This document shows positions 8,723-17,691 of a stretch of 64,000 bases of DNA, piece after piece. This DNA comes from Algoriphagus sanaruensis (lineage in GTDB: Bacteria; Bacteroidota; Bacteroidia; Cytophagales; Cyclobacteriaceae): assembly GCF_001593605.1 (NCBI RefSeq), contig NZ_CP012836.1:2298501-2362500 (forward strand), read 5' to 3'. The notes beneath the pieces were generated by a model. That model was not told the origin of the DNA. It saw only the letters and a list, made by a program, of their open reading frames with translations, and did not search any database. Position 1 is the first letter of the stretch. Each line of letters begins with the position of its first letter. Position numbers and translations under genes: made by a program.

Positions 8723-10743
8723 TTTGAAGCTACGGATTGGTTTTGGGGCTTAAGTAATTTTCGAGTTTGAAGCATGTAATTGTTCTTATTTTTGAAATCT
8801 TCAAACTCTCCAATTAATTGGGTTCTTAAATCAGGCTCATCTATAGGGTCAATGTTAAGGTTTTCTGAGATTTGAAAAATCTGTCCATCAGAAAGAAAAT
8901 ATTCCCCGCTTATATATTCCACTAATTGATTTTTATTTCTCATAAGGGGCATTACAAGTTGAGATTGAAAGGTTTTTGCTGTGTCCAATACTTGCCCTTG
9001 CCACACTACATCTTCTGGAATCGAGATATTAAAATTTGATTTCAAATACGCTAGAATACTTGGGGTTACCTCGAAGTGACTGGTAAGACCTTTGAATTGT
9101 TTTGCTTCCTTTAGCTTTGGGGAATAAATAAGTAATGGAACATGAAACCTGTCCAATCTTGAGGACATCGGTATTTCTGGAAGGCGATGGTCACCGGTGA
9201 TTATAAAGATGGTATTTTCAAATTCTAGGCGCTTTTTATATCCTTCGAAAAAGAGACGAATCGCATCATCTGCATATAGAATCGTCTTATAGATGTTTTT
9301 GTAACTGGTGTATTCCTCTTTTTTTTCCGGACTTAATTTTAAGACATTGGAAATGTAATTCTCAAACTTTTCATTGTACAGCTCATCCTCAGGAACAATA
9401 TATGGGGAGTGGGAGGTGATGGTTTGAAAAATCTGAATTTCTGGAGAGGTATAACTTTCAGGAAGTTTCCGCAATGCATTTAAAAAGAGCTCTTTGTCTG
9501 CATATCCCCATGAAAATCCTGTTGGGGAGGGAGTTTTCTGGTAACCAGGTAAAAATGTAAATTCATCCTCGATTGCATCTACTTGTTGATATTCCATGAA
9601 GTCTCCTTGATGGTCAAATTTTTGATCAGAACCAATGAAGAATCGACTCTCATAGCCGTTGTTTTTTAGAATGCTAATCAAGGATTGGTGGTAGGGAAAT
9701 TCTTCAAATAACTCAAGGAATCCTTCTTCCCCAAATGGGTACCCGCCTAAAATTCCAGGTAAAACTCCGAAAGTTCTTCCCGTAGTGGACACGTTGTGCT
9801 CCCAAGCCAAACTGTGATTTTCTAAAGAGTCTAAAAAAGGAGTAAAGCTCCCTAAATAGGCGTTTTTTCCAGAGTAGGCTTTACCAAAACTTTCTGCAAG
9901 AATAAAGACGATATTAGGAGGACTCTGCAAGGAATCAAAAAATGGGCTAAGCACGTCAGGATATTCTGCGTGATGCATAAAAGGATATTCGTCATCATAG
10001 AAATCCTTCTTAACAATCATGTTTTTGTTGGTTGCCCTTAAGAAAAAATCAAAGTAAAACTCTCCACCATACATCCATCTTTCAAAGGATTCTTCTACCA
10101 GATATCTGGACTTATTTAGCTCGATGTTTAGCTTGACTTCGCTTCCAGTATCAAACCCATCCTTAGGGAAAAATTGAACAAAGAAGAGTGAAAGTAAAAA
10201 AGTTGGGGTAATGTAAAGAAAGGTATTTAACTCAAAATTCAGCCATTTGGTACTCCAAAAAAGACCAGCGATTACACTAATAATGAATCCAATAGCCAAT
10301 AATCCATTGACTAAAGTAAGTTGGCCAGATGCTGAAACAGTTTGAAAAATATCACTCCAATTGTAGGCAAATAGATCTTGACCCAATGGAACGAGTGTTT
10401 CAATGAAATAAAATATCACTCCCACATGCAGGAGGAGAAAAAACGATAATGTAGTCAGCGTAGTAAACTTTGAAAATTTGATCCTGATTAAGCTAAACAG
10501 AATATGAAGGATGAATAAAATTCCCAGAAGGTATATCACCCATCCTAAATCTTGTAACAAACTAAAAATCAAGATTTCTTTGATTCCAAAATCTAAAGCA
10601 TGATTTGAAAATATAAAGTAAATCTCTACTCCCCGAAGAAGTAAAATAAGGATCAAAAAGAGAAGGGACATACCCCAAAAATCTTGTAAAACTCTTCGGA
10701 CTTTTTCGGGAAATTCAGAGCGGATTTCAGCCTTTTGGGCCAT
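8719..10743 (-). CDS. LTA-synthase-family sulfatase/phosphotransferase, membrane protein
   Basis: 674 residues. Five hydrophobic helices lie in the first 195 residues (about 25-45, 60-85, 95-118, 143-165, 172-192), followed by an alkaline-phosphatase-superfamily domain. Visible catalytic elements are E284 in ILAESFG (metal ligand), the TTGRT segment around residues 320-324 containing the nucleophilic Thr, H445 in TSHSPY, and D518-H519 in TGDHR. The family (LtaS, OpgB, EptA-like) transfers phosphoglycerol, phosphoethanolamine or related groups from lipids to surface glycans. It converges on the polysaccharide-like operon and overlaps its last gene by 4 nt, so it could modify that polymer, but this is only positional inference. 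Confidence 0.85.
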   Translation of the reverse strand: MAQKAEIRSEFPEKVRRVLQDFWGMSLLFLILILLLRGVEIYFIFSNHALDFGIKEILIFSLLQDLGWVIYLLGILFILHILFSLIRIKFSKFTTLTTLSFFLLLHVGVIFYFIETLVPLGQDLFAYNWSDIFQTVSASGQLTLVNGLLAIGFIISVIAGLFWSTKWLNFELNTFLYITPTFLLSLFFVQFFPKDGFDTGSEVKLNIELNKSRYLVEESFERWMYGGEFYFDFFLRATNKNMIVKKDFYDDEYPFMHHAEYPDVLSPFFDSLQSPPNIVFILAESFGKAYSGKNAYLGSFTPFLDSLENHSLAWEHNVSTTGRTFGVLPGILGGYPFGEEGFLELFEEFPYHQSLISILKNNGYESRFFIGSDQKFDHQGDFMEYQQVDAIEDEFTFLPGYQKTPSPTGFSWGYADKELFLNALRKLPESYTSPEIQIFQTITSHSPYIVPEDELYNEKFENYISNVLKLSPEKKEEYTSYKNIYKTILYADDAIRLFFEGYKKRLEFENTIFIITGDHRLPEIPMSSRLDRFHVPLLIYSPKLKEAKQFKGLTSHFEVTPSILAYLKSNFNISIPEDVVWQGQVLDTAKTFQSQLVMPLMRNKNQLVEYISGEYFLSDGQIFQISENLNIDPIDEPDLRTQLIGEFEDFKNKNNYMLQTRKLLKPQNQSVASN

Positions 10744-11032
10744 AGGTAATAGTGCTATTTATTAGTTTGAGTAGACAAGTTAAAGTAAATTCTTTGATCT
10801 TCAATAGGTGCTATTTTAACATGATTTAATTAAATTTTAATTTTTGAGGAATAAGTGATTTTCGGATTAAGATTTTTGAGAGAAGGTAAATTGAACTTCA
10901 AAATTGTCGTTATTTCACCATATTGAGGTATACCTTAGGCTCTTTTGAAAGTTTAAATATTTCAATCTATTTAAATTCCCTAATGAGAGTTAATTGATAA
11001 AACTGGTTTAGCAAGGCCTGAGTTGATGATTC

Positions 11033-11290
11033 ATGGAAGTTTTAAGAATAGCAATTTTAGATTTTTGTCGTAGAAGGCGGTCCAATTCCTTCTGTCCCTC
11101 GGAGGTGGTCCGCCAAATGTATCCCGTTGATTGGCGCTATTTTATGAAAGATATCCAATTGGTTATGATGGAAATGTATCAGGAAGGACTCATTGTTGTA
11201 ACAAAAAAAGGACTTCCCATTGATCCAAATAACCTTCCTTCAGGCCCAGTTCGGATAACCTGCCCAAAGCAACCAAATTCACTTAAATAG
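11033..11290 (+). CDS. DUF3253 family protein
   Basis: 85 residues. The sequence has the DUF3253 pattern: an N-terminal helix ending in Arg-rich RRRR, then CPSEV, WRYFM, a helix, then LIVVTKKG, IDP and SGPVRI. This is a small winged-helix-like domain of unknown function that is common next to photolyase-related or redox genes in other bacteria. It lies 24 nt before msrA on the same strand, so the two are probably cotranscribed. The 289-bp region upstream separates it from the divergent sulfatase gene and shows no other gene. Confidence 0.75.
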   Translation: MEVLRIAILDFCRRRRSNSFCPSEVVRQMYPVDWRYFMKDIQLVMMEMYQEGLIVVTKKGLPIDPNNLPSGPVRITCPKQPNSLK

Positions 11291-11314
11291 AGTTGAGCCT
11301 ATAAAAATATTCAC

Positions 11315-11896
11315 ATGCAAGACCCAAATCACTTACCAAAAACACAATTTGAAATCCCAATAAATCAAGAAGCGATAGTATTAGGTGCAGGATGTTTTTG
11401 GTGCACAGAGGCAGTTTTTCAGCGATTAAATGGAGTTGAAAAGGTCATATCTGGCTATGCTGGTGGAATTATCCCTAATCCCACCTATCGCCAGATTTGT
11501 ACTGGTACTACCGGACATGCTGAAGTAGTTGCTGTTTTTTACAACCCTCAATTGATCAGTTTAGCTGAAATTTTAGAAGTGTTTTGGGCAACTCATGATC
11601 CCACGACTGTTAATCGCCAAGGTGCTGATGTTGGGCCACAGTACAGATCTTCCATTTTTTATTTCTCAGAAGACCAAGCAGATTTAGCGAGGAAGCTTAA
11701 ATTGGAATTGAATCAAAAGGCCGTTTTTGACTCTCCTGTTGTCACTGAAATTACTCCATTTTCAAACTTTTATGAGGCAGAAGATTATCACCAAAATTAT
11801 TTCAATGAAAATGGAATGCAGCCCTATTGCCAGTTTGTAGTAAGACCAAAAGTCGATAAACTCAAGACTTATTTCCAATCCAAGCTAAAAAACTGA
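11315..11896 (+). CDS. msrA: Peptide methionine sulfoxide reductase MsrA
   Basis: 193 residues, a normal length for MsrA. The catalytic motif GCFWC is at 26-30 with C27 as the reactive cysteine, followed by SGYAGG, TGTTGHAE and a C-terminal DYHQNYF. It reduces the S-epimer of methionine sulfoxide in free or protein-bound form, using thioredoxin as reductant. No signal peptide is seen, so it should act in the cytoplasm. Its partner MsrB is not in the window. It follows the DUF3253 gene closely. Confidence 0.95.
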   Translation: MQDPNHLPKTQFEIPINQEAIVLGAGCFWCTEAVFQRLNGVEKVISGYAGGIIPNPTYRQICTGTTGHAEVVAVFYNPQLISLAEILEVFWATHDPTTVNRQGADVGPQYRSSIFYFSEDQADLARKLKLELNQKAVFDSPVVTEITPFSNFYEAEDYHQNYFNENGMQPYCQFVVRPKVDKLKTYFQSKLKN

Positions 11897-11929
11897 GTTT
11901 ATTGACAAGTAGGGTTTGTCTTTAAGAAA

Positions 11930-11960
11930 TTGCCAGTTTGAGCTATTAATGCTATTTTTG
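11930..11960 (+). promoter_or_regulatory. Candidate Bacteroidota promoter (-33 TTG / -7 TATTTTTG)
   Basis: TTG at 11930-11932 and TATTTTTG at 11953-11960 are separated by 20 bp, matching the TTG/TAnnTTTG pattern known for the Bacteroidota primary sigma factor. The expected start site lies about 7 nt downstream, some 20 nt before the ATG at 11986. Confidence 0.5.
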
Positions 11961-11985
11961 CTGAATTTAACCTTTTAGTAAATCC

Positions 11986-13653
11986 ATGAAGAGAACAAAA
12001 GCACAAGAATCAAGAGCAGCCATCGAGCGATTGTATATTACAATGCGCCACTTGTTTAATAGGGGAAGTTATAAACCTATGGGGGTTTCGGGGGAGGGAT
12101 TGATTCAAGCTTTGATGACTTTAAGTCCGGAAATTTATGGGTCATTAACGGATCATGAAAAAATAGAATTGGATGGATTGCTTTACGTGATGGAGCGATT
12201 GCCCAAAGGAATCGAGGAATGTCGGTACGTGCGGTTAATTAGCCGAGAAGGCTATGAAACATCCCATCTTCAACCGATTGTGCCACCGAAACGAAAGCGA
12301 AACTGTTATCGATTGGATGAGCAAATCATGTATGTTGAGATGACCCGAGGTCGGTCGGATATTTATGATATTCTTACTCATTTGACTTTTTTATATATCG
12401 AATCGAGGAAAATCCATCGGAATAGCACGGATCCAAAGGGTAAAATCTCTGCGAATTGGACAATGCTTGAGGAGTTTGTTAAAAAAGAAAGACTCGGAGA
12501 GGAGCTAGATCTTGAATGCGTTTCCGCCTATTTGAGTCATATAATTGGACGTACGTTTGAAGAGACTCTGGATGCCGTTAGAAAATTTCAATCCAGCACG
12601 CATTGCAATAGTCTTTTTTCTATAGTCTATCATTTGGGTAAACTTTCCATGGAAGAAGAAAATCTTCAAATGGACCGGGAAATTAGTTTTTCTGCTACCC
12701 TAAGAGAGCGAATTGGTCACCATGTTTATGGGGAATTGTGGGCTGATCGAATCAAAGAAACACTTTGGGAAAAAGGATTGATTCAACGGCCTATCCATAT
12801 TATTTCGGCAAATCTTCATAGTGTGCTCAATACCATTTATGGGCATCAGGCTCTCGGATTGAAGAACTTTGAAGAGATTGAACAGGTGGCTATGGACATC
12901 TCTCTTAAAGCCAAAAATAATCCAGGTAAAAAAATCCAAGAGTATGCGGAAAAGAATGGATTTTTCGACTTGCCCGACGAGTCCGGTACCAATATCGGAA
13001 CTCAAATTATTGACACAGCTTTGATGGAAAAATCCACACTTTTACCGGGAATCAATCTCCCTAAAGAAAAAGAAAAAAGGCCCGTTTTTGTGGTCATGGA
13101 TTACGCATTTGGCGAGCAAGCTTACGAGTGTTTTGATGAATTGCTGAAACCATTTACCAAGGAGGGAAAGAAATATCCTATACAGGTGGTTTCTACCTCA
13201 ATTATGGGTAAGGCTGGTATTCTTCACGGGGGTAAAGGAGATCTTATGGTGCCAACTGCTCATGTCTTTGAAGGTACTGCTGATAATTACCCTTTCAAAA
13301 ACGAGTTGAAAAAATCAGATTTTGAAGGATATGGACTTGGTGTGTATCAAGGACCAATGATTACAGTACTCGGAACATCTCTTCAGAATCGGGATATTCT
13401 TACCTATTTTATGGAATCCTCATGGAAGGCCGTTGGGTTGGAAATGGAAGGAGCTCATTACCAAAAGGCGATTCAGTCTGCATCCAAAATTCGCGGAAAT
13501 ATCAGATCCAATGTCAAGGTTCTTTATGCGTATTATGCTTCGGACAATCCGCTGGAGACAGGTAGTACGCTAGCTTCAGGAGCCTTGGGCATGGATGGCG
13601 TCAAACCTACTTACCTCATCACCTACAAGATTTTAGAGAAGCTGTTTAAATAA
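11986..13653 (+). CDS. Conserved Bacteroidota protein with nucleoside-phosphorylase-like C-terminal half
   Basis: 555 residues, no signal peptide. The N-terminal half (about 1-300) is mainly helical and basic. The C-terminal half (about 360-550) carries features of the purine/uridine phosphorylase and AMP nucleosidase fold: a SIMGKAGI segment followed by GDLMVP, a long alpha/beta stretch, then GLEMEGAHY, resembling the VxMExA ribose-binding motif, and YAYYASDNP. I recall related proteins annotated as DUF6909, but this name is from memory. A role in nucleotide or nucleoside metabolism is inferred. It has its own likely promoter (11930-11960) and a terminator at 13663-13690. Confidence 0.7.
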   Translation: MKRTKAQESRAAIERLYITMRHLFNRGSYKPMGVSGEGLIQALMTLSPEIYGSLTDHEKIELDGLLYVMERLPKGIEECRYVRLISREGYETSHLQPIVPPKRKRNCYRLDEQIMYVEMTRGRSDIYDILTHLTFLYIESRKIHRNSTDPKGKISANWTMLEEFVKKERLGEELDLECVSAYLSHIIGRTFEETLDAVRKFQSSTHCNSLFSIVYHLGKLSMEEENLQMDREISFSATLRERIGHHVYGELWADRIKETLWEKGLIQRPIHIISANLHSVLNTIYGHQALGLKNFEEIEQVAMDISLKAKNNPGKKIQEYAEKNGFFDLPDESGTNIGTQIIDTALMEKSTLLPGINLPKEKEKRPVFVVMDYAFGEQAYECFDELLKPFTKEGKKYPIQVVSTSIMGKAGILHGGKGDLMVPTAHVFEGTADNYPFKNELKKSDFEGYGLGVYQGPMITVLGTSLQNRDILTYFMESSWKAVGLEMEGAHYQKAIQSASKIRGNIRSNVKVLYAYYASDNPLETGSTLASGALGMDGVKPTYLITYKILEKLFK

Positions 13654-13662
13654 TTTCAAAAG

Positions 13663-13690
13663 TCCCAGTCCCAAAAGGTCTGGGATTTTT
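13663..13690. terminator. Intrinsic terminator after the phosphorylase-like gene
   Basis: The stem TCCCAG (13663-13668) pairs with CTGGGA (13680-13685), and a T-run follows at 13686-13690. It lies 10 nt after the upstream stop, and its T-run touches the 3' end of the convergent gene. Confidence 0.7.
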
Positions 13691-14138
13691 ATTTTTCCTG
13701 ATCGACCCGAGTGGAGTGTAGCATATCTAATCTCCATCCATTAGTTGTTCGAATAGCAGTGGCACTTTCCAACCAGTAAATTTCACGCAGCACCTGCCCG
13801 TCTCGGGATATCGTGGCATAATTGTGATAGGCTACCCAAGCCCGATCTCCTTCTACGTCGGTTTTGATAAATTCAAAGCGATTGGTTCGAGTAGGAGGGT
13901 TGAGGTTATTTTTAGCTTTGGTCAAATAATCTCTAATGATCGCCATGTCCCAAACTTCTCCCTGCTCAAGGAGTAAAAAATCCTCCGTGTAAAAGTCTAT
14001 CAACTTATCTACTTCATAGTTGGAAAAAATTTCATCAAAGGAATTTTGAATTAATTGTTCTATCTGAAGCTGATCTGATGATTGTGAAAAAGCAGTAGTA
14101 GAAAAAAGAAAAGCGAATAGGATTAATATGTTTTTCAT
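13689..14138 (-). CDS. Exported SnoaL/DUF4440-like (NTF2-fold) protein
   Basis: 149 residues with a signal peptide (1-18, ending AFSQ). The mature part of about 130 residues follows the NTF2-like cone fold: N-terminal helices, a YTEDFLLL segment, a MAIIRDYL helix, then long strands ending with a Trp-containing WRLDMLHS strand. DUF4440/SnoaL-like proteins of this size bind small ligands or have unknown roles, and no catalytic residues can be assigned. It stands alone on the minus strand between a convergent gene and the sterol-desaturase-like gene, with 48 nt between them, and may be cotranscribed with the latter. Confidence 0.7.
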   Translation of the reverse strand: MKNILILFAFLFSTTAFSQSSDQLQIEQLIQNSFDEIFSNYEVDKLIDFYTEDFLLLEQGEVWDMAIIRDYLTKAKNNLNPPTRTNRFEFIKTDVEGDRAWVAYHNYATISRDGQVLREIYWLESATAIRTTNGWRLDMLHSTRVDQEK

Positions 14139-14186
14139 ACAGGTTATTTGATTGGAAATAGGATTGAAAAAAAGGCAAATTAGATT

Positions 14187-15005
14187 TTAACGATTGGAGC
14201 CTTCTGACTTCTTTCGAATAGTCAGAAAAGGGCTTTTCATCAAATAGAGAAAGGTCTGCTTGTCCTCAGAGTCAAATTCCTTGAGTCCAAGATCTGTCTT
14301 TTTTACAGGAACATATTTAAATGTTTTGAAAATTCTGTCCCAAAGGATAAAAATATCCGCAAAATTGGAGTCGGTGTATTGTTGGTCCTTATGGTGATGG
14401 ACCCGATGGTGATCAGGCATGACAAATAGTAGACCAAGTGATTGATTCAACCAATTTGGATAGTTCAAATTGGAATGCTCGAGGAAAAAAAAGATATATA
14501 CAATAAAGTAATAAAGTGCCAAAGAAGTCATATCAGTTCCGAAGATAGCGGCGGTAATCACATTTCCGGTTTGATAAATAAAAATGATTTCCAAAGGATG
14601 AAAGCGAAAAGTGGTTGTGGAATCCATATGAGTGTCGCTATGATGCACGCGGTGTAACCTCCAAAGTAGGGGGACTTTGTGTGAGGCTCGATGAATCCAA
14701 TAGGTAGTTAAATCATACAAAGCGACTCCCAATACCAGCTTTATCCAAAATGGTAACTCGATCAATTGCAACAGGCCGATTTGACGTGCATTAAGCCATT
14801 TTATCCATCCCAGTTGAATCCCAAGAAAAATCAAATTCAAAAGAGTTAGTGAAAGCTGGAAAAGGAGGTTTTGGAAAAGATGCTTTCCTCTGTTTTTGAA
14901 GGGATAAGGATTAGAAGTTACCTGTTCTAAAAAGAAAAAAAGGCTTAAAAGGCCGATTAAAATATAGTTTGGATCGATACTTAGGATGAAGTTTATCAGT
15001 TCCAT
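14187..15005 (-). CDS. Sterol desaturase / fatty acid hydroxylase family membrane protein
   Basis: 272 residues with about five hydrophobic helices. The eight-histidine di-iron signature is present: HRASH (near 104-108), HRVHH (near 117-121) and HRVHHHKD (near 199-206). Enzymes of this integral membrane family hydroxylate or desaturate lipids at the membrane, using O2 and a diiron centre. In Bacteroidota, members act on carotenoids, alkylglycerols or fatty acids, and the substrate here cannot be decided. A 15-bp perfect inverted repeat sits 13 bp upstream of its start (15018-15032) and may be a regulator site. Confidence 0.85.
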   Translation of the reverse strand: MELINFILSIDPNYILIGLLSLFFFLEQVTSNPYPFKNRGKHLFQNLLFQLSLTLLNLIFLGIQLGWIKWLNARQIGLLQLIELPFWIKLVLGVALYDLTTYWIHRASHKVPLLWRLHRVHHSDTHMDSTTTFRFHPLEIIFIYQTGNVITAAIFGTDMTSLALYYFIVYIFFFLEHSNLNYPNWLNQSLGLLFVMPDHHRVHHHKDQQYTDSNFADIFILWDRIFKTFKYVPVKKTDLGLKEFDSEDKQTFLYLMKSPFLTIRKKSEGSNR

Positions 15006-15017
15006 AATTCCCTTATT

Positions 15018-15032
15018 TTCACTTGAAGTGAA
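15018..15032. promoter_or_regulatory. Perfect 7-1-7 inverted repeat upstream of the hydroxylase gene
   Basis: TTCACTT-G-AAGTGAA lies 13 bp before the ATG of the minus-strand hydroxylase gene. The position and symmetry fit a dimeric repressor operator, but no matching regulator is identified and the arms lack a terminator-like T-run. Confidence 0.35.
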
Positions 15033-15106
15033 TATAAATCAATTAAACCATGCTTCCTAAGCGAACTTAGCCCTTCAGAGCCTTCACTTTTCAGGGCCCA
15101 AGCGAC

Positions 15107-15937
15107 TCACTCCACGACGATAAATCCCCGCTGTATATAAGCTTTGGCAAAGCGTACCCCCATGGTGCGCTGTCCTTCTGAATCGAAGTGAATGAAGTCG
15201 CCTTTATGGTTCAAGTCCTTGGTTTGGATCAGATAGGAAAAGGGATCCGTTTTTTGATAATTCTCCATTTTGCTATTAATGCTTTGCCAAGATTCATCGG
15301 TTTTGGAAAAGGATCCTAATCGTCCAAAGCAAATGCTTAGCGTAGGATTTTCAACCTCAACTCTAAACTTGGAGAATAAAACCCCCAATTGCTTATCGTA
15401 GATATCGATGGTCTCCGGTGAAGCCGCATCACTTTCTCCTTGATGCCATAGGATTGCCTTGATGGTTCCATGCTGTTTCCCAATGGTTACTTTTTCTTTG
15501 AAATTGGAGAATAAAGGCACATTCCTGTAAGTTTCATCGCCAATCCATTGCTGAATCGCACTTCCACCAACTGCCGTGGGAAGAAGTAAAATTGAAACGC
15601 TATCAGGAATAAATTTTAGCAGTTCTTTTCCAAATGAAAGTCCACAATCTAAACCAGTCAGTGTAGGTTCATAAAAGTGAAGCGGTTCTTTGGCAAGTAT
15701 CAAATCTCCGGTTTTGTTGATAGTCAGAATCCGTGGGTCTGGAATAGTATCCATAGGTTCGACTTTTCCTCGTCCTGCCATATTGGACTGACCAGCGAGG
15801 ATAAATACCCATAAGTTTTCTTTGGATGGAATTACTTCCGGCCTCTCTTCCAGCTTTGGGAAAAATTCAGTTCTTGGATCTTGCTGGCCAATCGCAAGTG
15901 AGATGATCAAAAAAAGGATGAGAGATTTAAAAGACAT
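15107..15937 (-). CDS. Exported SGNH carbohydrate esterase (sialate O-acetylesterase/DUF303-like)
   Basis: 276 residues from the ATG at 15937; this start puts a clean signal peptide (SFKSLILFLIISLAIGQQ) at the N-terminus, whereas an in-frame ATG at 15967 adds ten polar residues. Family motifs are LAGQSNMAGRG (Ser nucleophile in GQSN), GLDCGLSFG, LWHQGESD and HFDSEGQ (the His of the catalytic dyad). Such enzymes remove acetyl groups from sialic acid or plant polysaccharides. The enzyme probably acts in the periplasm or at the cell surface. It is encoded alone, 105 nt after a terminator hairpin shared with the M20 gene upstream. Confidence 0.85.
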   Translation of the reverse strand: MSFKSLILFLIISLAIGQQDPRTEFFPKLEERPEVIPSKENLWVFILAGQSNMAGRGKVEPMDTIPDPRILTINKTGDLILAKEPLHFYEPTLTGLDCGLSFGKELLKFIPDSVSILLLPTAVGGSAIQQWIGDETYRNVPLFSNFKEKVTIGKQHGTIKAILWHQGESDAASPETIDIYDKQLGVLFSKFRVEVENPTLSICFGRLGSFSKTDESWQSINSKMENYQKTDPFSYLIQTKDLNHKGDFIHFDSEGQRTMGVRFAKAYIQRGFIVVE

Positions 15938-15972
15938 GAGATGATCTTTAATTTGAATGAATATCAAAAGAA

Positions 15973-16026
15973 AAAAACCACTTTCTTCAGCTGATCTTAA
16001 ATGATTTGCTTAGGAAAGTGGTTTTT
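15973..16026. terminator. Strong bidirectional terminator-like hairpin
   Basis: A perfect 13-bp stem pairs AAAAACCACTTTC (15973-15985) with GAAAGTGGTTTTT (16014-16026), with a 28-nt loop. It lies 16 nt past the stop of the minus-strand M20 gene and ends in T-runs in both directions. Confidence 0.75.
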
Positions 16027-16041
16027 AAATTTATTCGAAAA

Positions 16042-17487
16042 TCAATATCCTGATTTCAAAGGCGGAGGGCCGTCTGGAATAATTCCTTTGTAGACATAGT
16101 CACCTTTTTTAGCCTTGAATTCAGCCTTTATTTCATTTCTCAATGTTTCACTTTGGAATAAATCAATCATTGTCATAGCTAATGCTTTGGATGCGTATCC
16201 CATTCCTTTATGCCCGATTGACATTCCTCCGGAAGCTACTACAGCCCAAGAATGCCATGGAGTTCCATTCGGAGCAGTCGAAGCTCCCATTCGAATCGTT
16301 GGGACTACCCAGCTGACGTCACCGACATCTGTACTTCCTCCCATGCTATGTTCTTGGGTTTCTTCTAATGGTTTTATCTCTGAAATCACTCCAATCTGTG
16401 GTTTTCCAGTTGCTTCTTGAATCTTTTTCGCAAAGGCTTGTTCCTCTTCGGTGTATGAAATTGGACCTAGCGCTTCCAAGTTTTTTTGCATCACCTCAGA
16501 GCCCCTTCTATTTACTAGAATTTCATGAACGCCAGAGACTAGTGTTACTTTATAATCCACATTTGCCAAGATTGCAGCACCTTCTGCCATCTCTTCGACT
16601 CGCTTCCAAACTGGAACTAATCCATCTCTGCTGGTATCTCTCACACGTACCCAAAGTCTGCTGTAATCGGGAACCACATTCACTACTTGTCCTCCATCTT
16701 GGATATGGTAATGAATCCGAACAGTTGGTTTGATGTGTTCTCTGTAGTAATTGATTCCCGAAGTGTATAATTCCAATGCATCAGAAGCAGATCTTCCATT
16801 CCAAGGATCAGCTGAAGCATGGGCGGCTTGACCTGTAAATTCCACAATGAAATCTACCAAGGCCAATCCTTTTTGAACCTCTGTTTTAGTTTCATCTGCA
16901 GGGTGCCAATCAAGCATTACGTCCACATCATTCATGATTCCTGATCGGATCATCCATAATTTTCCGAAATATTTCTCTTCAGCAGGAGTTCCATAAAACC
17001 GGATTGTACCTTGAAGTTTTCCTTCAGCAATAAGGTCTTTGATCGCAGAAGCAGCACCTAATGAGGCAACTCCGAATAAATTATGTCCACATCCATGACC
17101 TGGGGCACCTTCATTGAGAGGGCTTTTAAATGGAACTTTGTTTTGGGAAAGGCCCGGCAATGCATCAAATTCTCCCAATACACCAATAATCGGTGAACCT
17201 GATCCGTATTCAGCAACGAATGCGGTGGGGATTTCTCCTACGCCACTAGTCACTTTAAATCCAAGTGATTCTGCATAAGCAGATAATGCGGCAGAAGATT
17301 GTGATTCTTGAAATGCGATTTCTTCGAAAGCCCAGATTTGATCACTTAGACCCGTGAGATCTGCGTATCGAGCATCAAGCGTTTGCTGTACAGATTCTTT
17401 AAGTGGATTGGGTTTTGGGGCTTTCTTTTGAGCAAAAAGAGGTGAAGTGCTCAAAACCAAACCCAAAGCGAGGTAATGAATTTTCAT
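16042..17487 (-). CDS. Exported M20 family amidohydrolase (AbgB-like)
   Basis: 481 residues with a signal peptide (1-20, ending LFAQ). The M20D pattern is visible: GEFDALPG, GHGCGHNLFG (C133 and H135), PAEEKYFGK (Glu ligand), DWHPAD and a late GGSTDVGDVSW. These support a metal-dependent amidohydrolase related to p-aminobenzoyl-glutamate hydrolase subunit B. The enzyme should act in the periplasm on N-acyl or peptide substrates. A terminator follows its stop, and about 200 nt without a gene separates it from the transporter gene upstream, so it is probably monocistronic. Confidence 0.9.
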   Translation of the reverse strand: MKIHYLALGLVLSTSPLFAQKKAPKPNPLKESVQQTLDARYADLTGLSDQIWAFEEIAFQESQSSAALSAYAESLGFKVTSGVGEIPTAFVAEYGSGSPIIGVLGEFDALPGLSQNKVPFKSPLNEGAPGHGCGHNLFGVASLGAASAIKDLIAEGKLQGTIRFYGTPAEEKYFGKLWMIRSGIMNDVDVMLDWHPADETKTEVQKGLALVDFIVEFTGQAAHASADPWNGRSASDALELYTSGINYYREHIKPTVRIHYHIQDGGQVVNVVPDYSRLWVRVRDTSRDGLVPVWKRVEEMAEGAAILANVDYKVTLVSGVHEILVNRRGSEVMQKNLEALGPISYTEEEQAFAKKIQEATGKPQIGVISEIKPLEETQEHSMGGSTDVGDVSWVVPTIRMGASTAPNGTPWHSWAVVASGGMSIGHKGMGYASKALAMTMIDLFQSETLRNEIKAEFKAKKGDYVYKGIIPDGPPPLKSGY

Positions 17488-17691
17488 AATTGTTTGGTTT
17501 TTTAGGTTGAGTAAATCAATCGAGCAACTCTATTTCCAATGAGGATCAAATTGGCATTCACATTAACTTACCCGTTGGTTGGTGATGGATTGAAATGTGC
17601 CTTAAGATAAGAAAATGAAATGCAAAGCGACTCCATTTTTTAAGAATGGGTGAATTTTGGTTTTGGCCAACCTTGAGGAAATCAGAAATTC

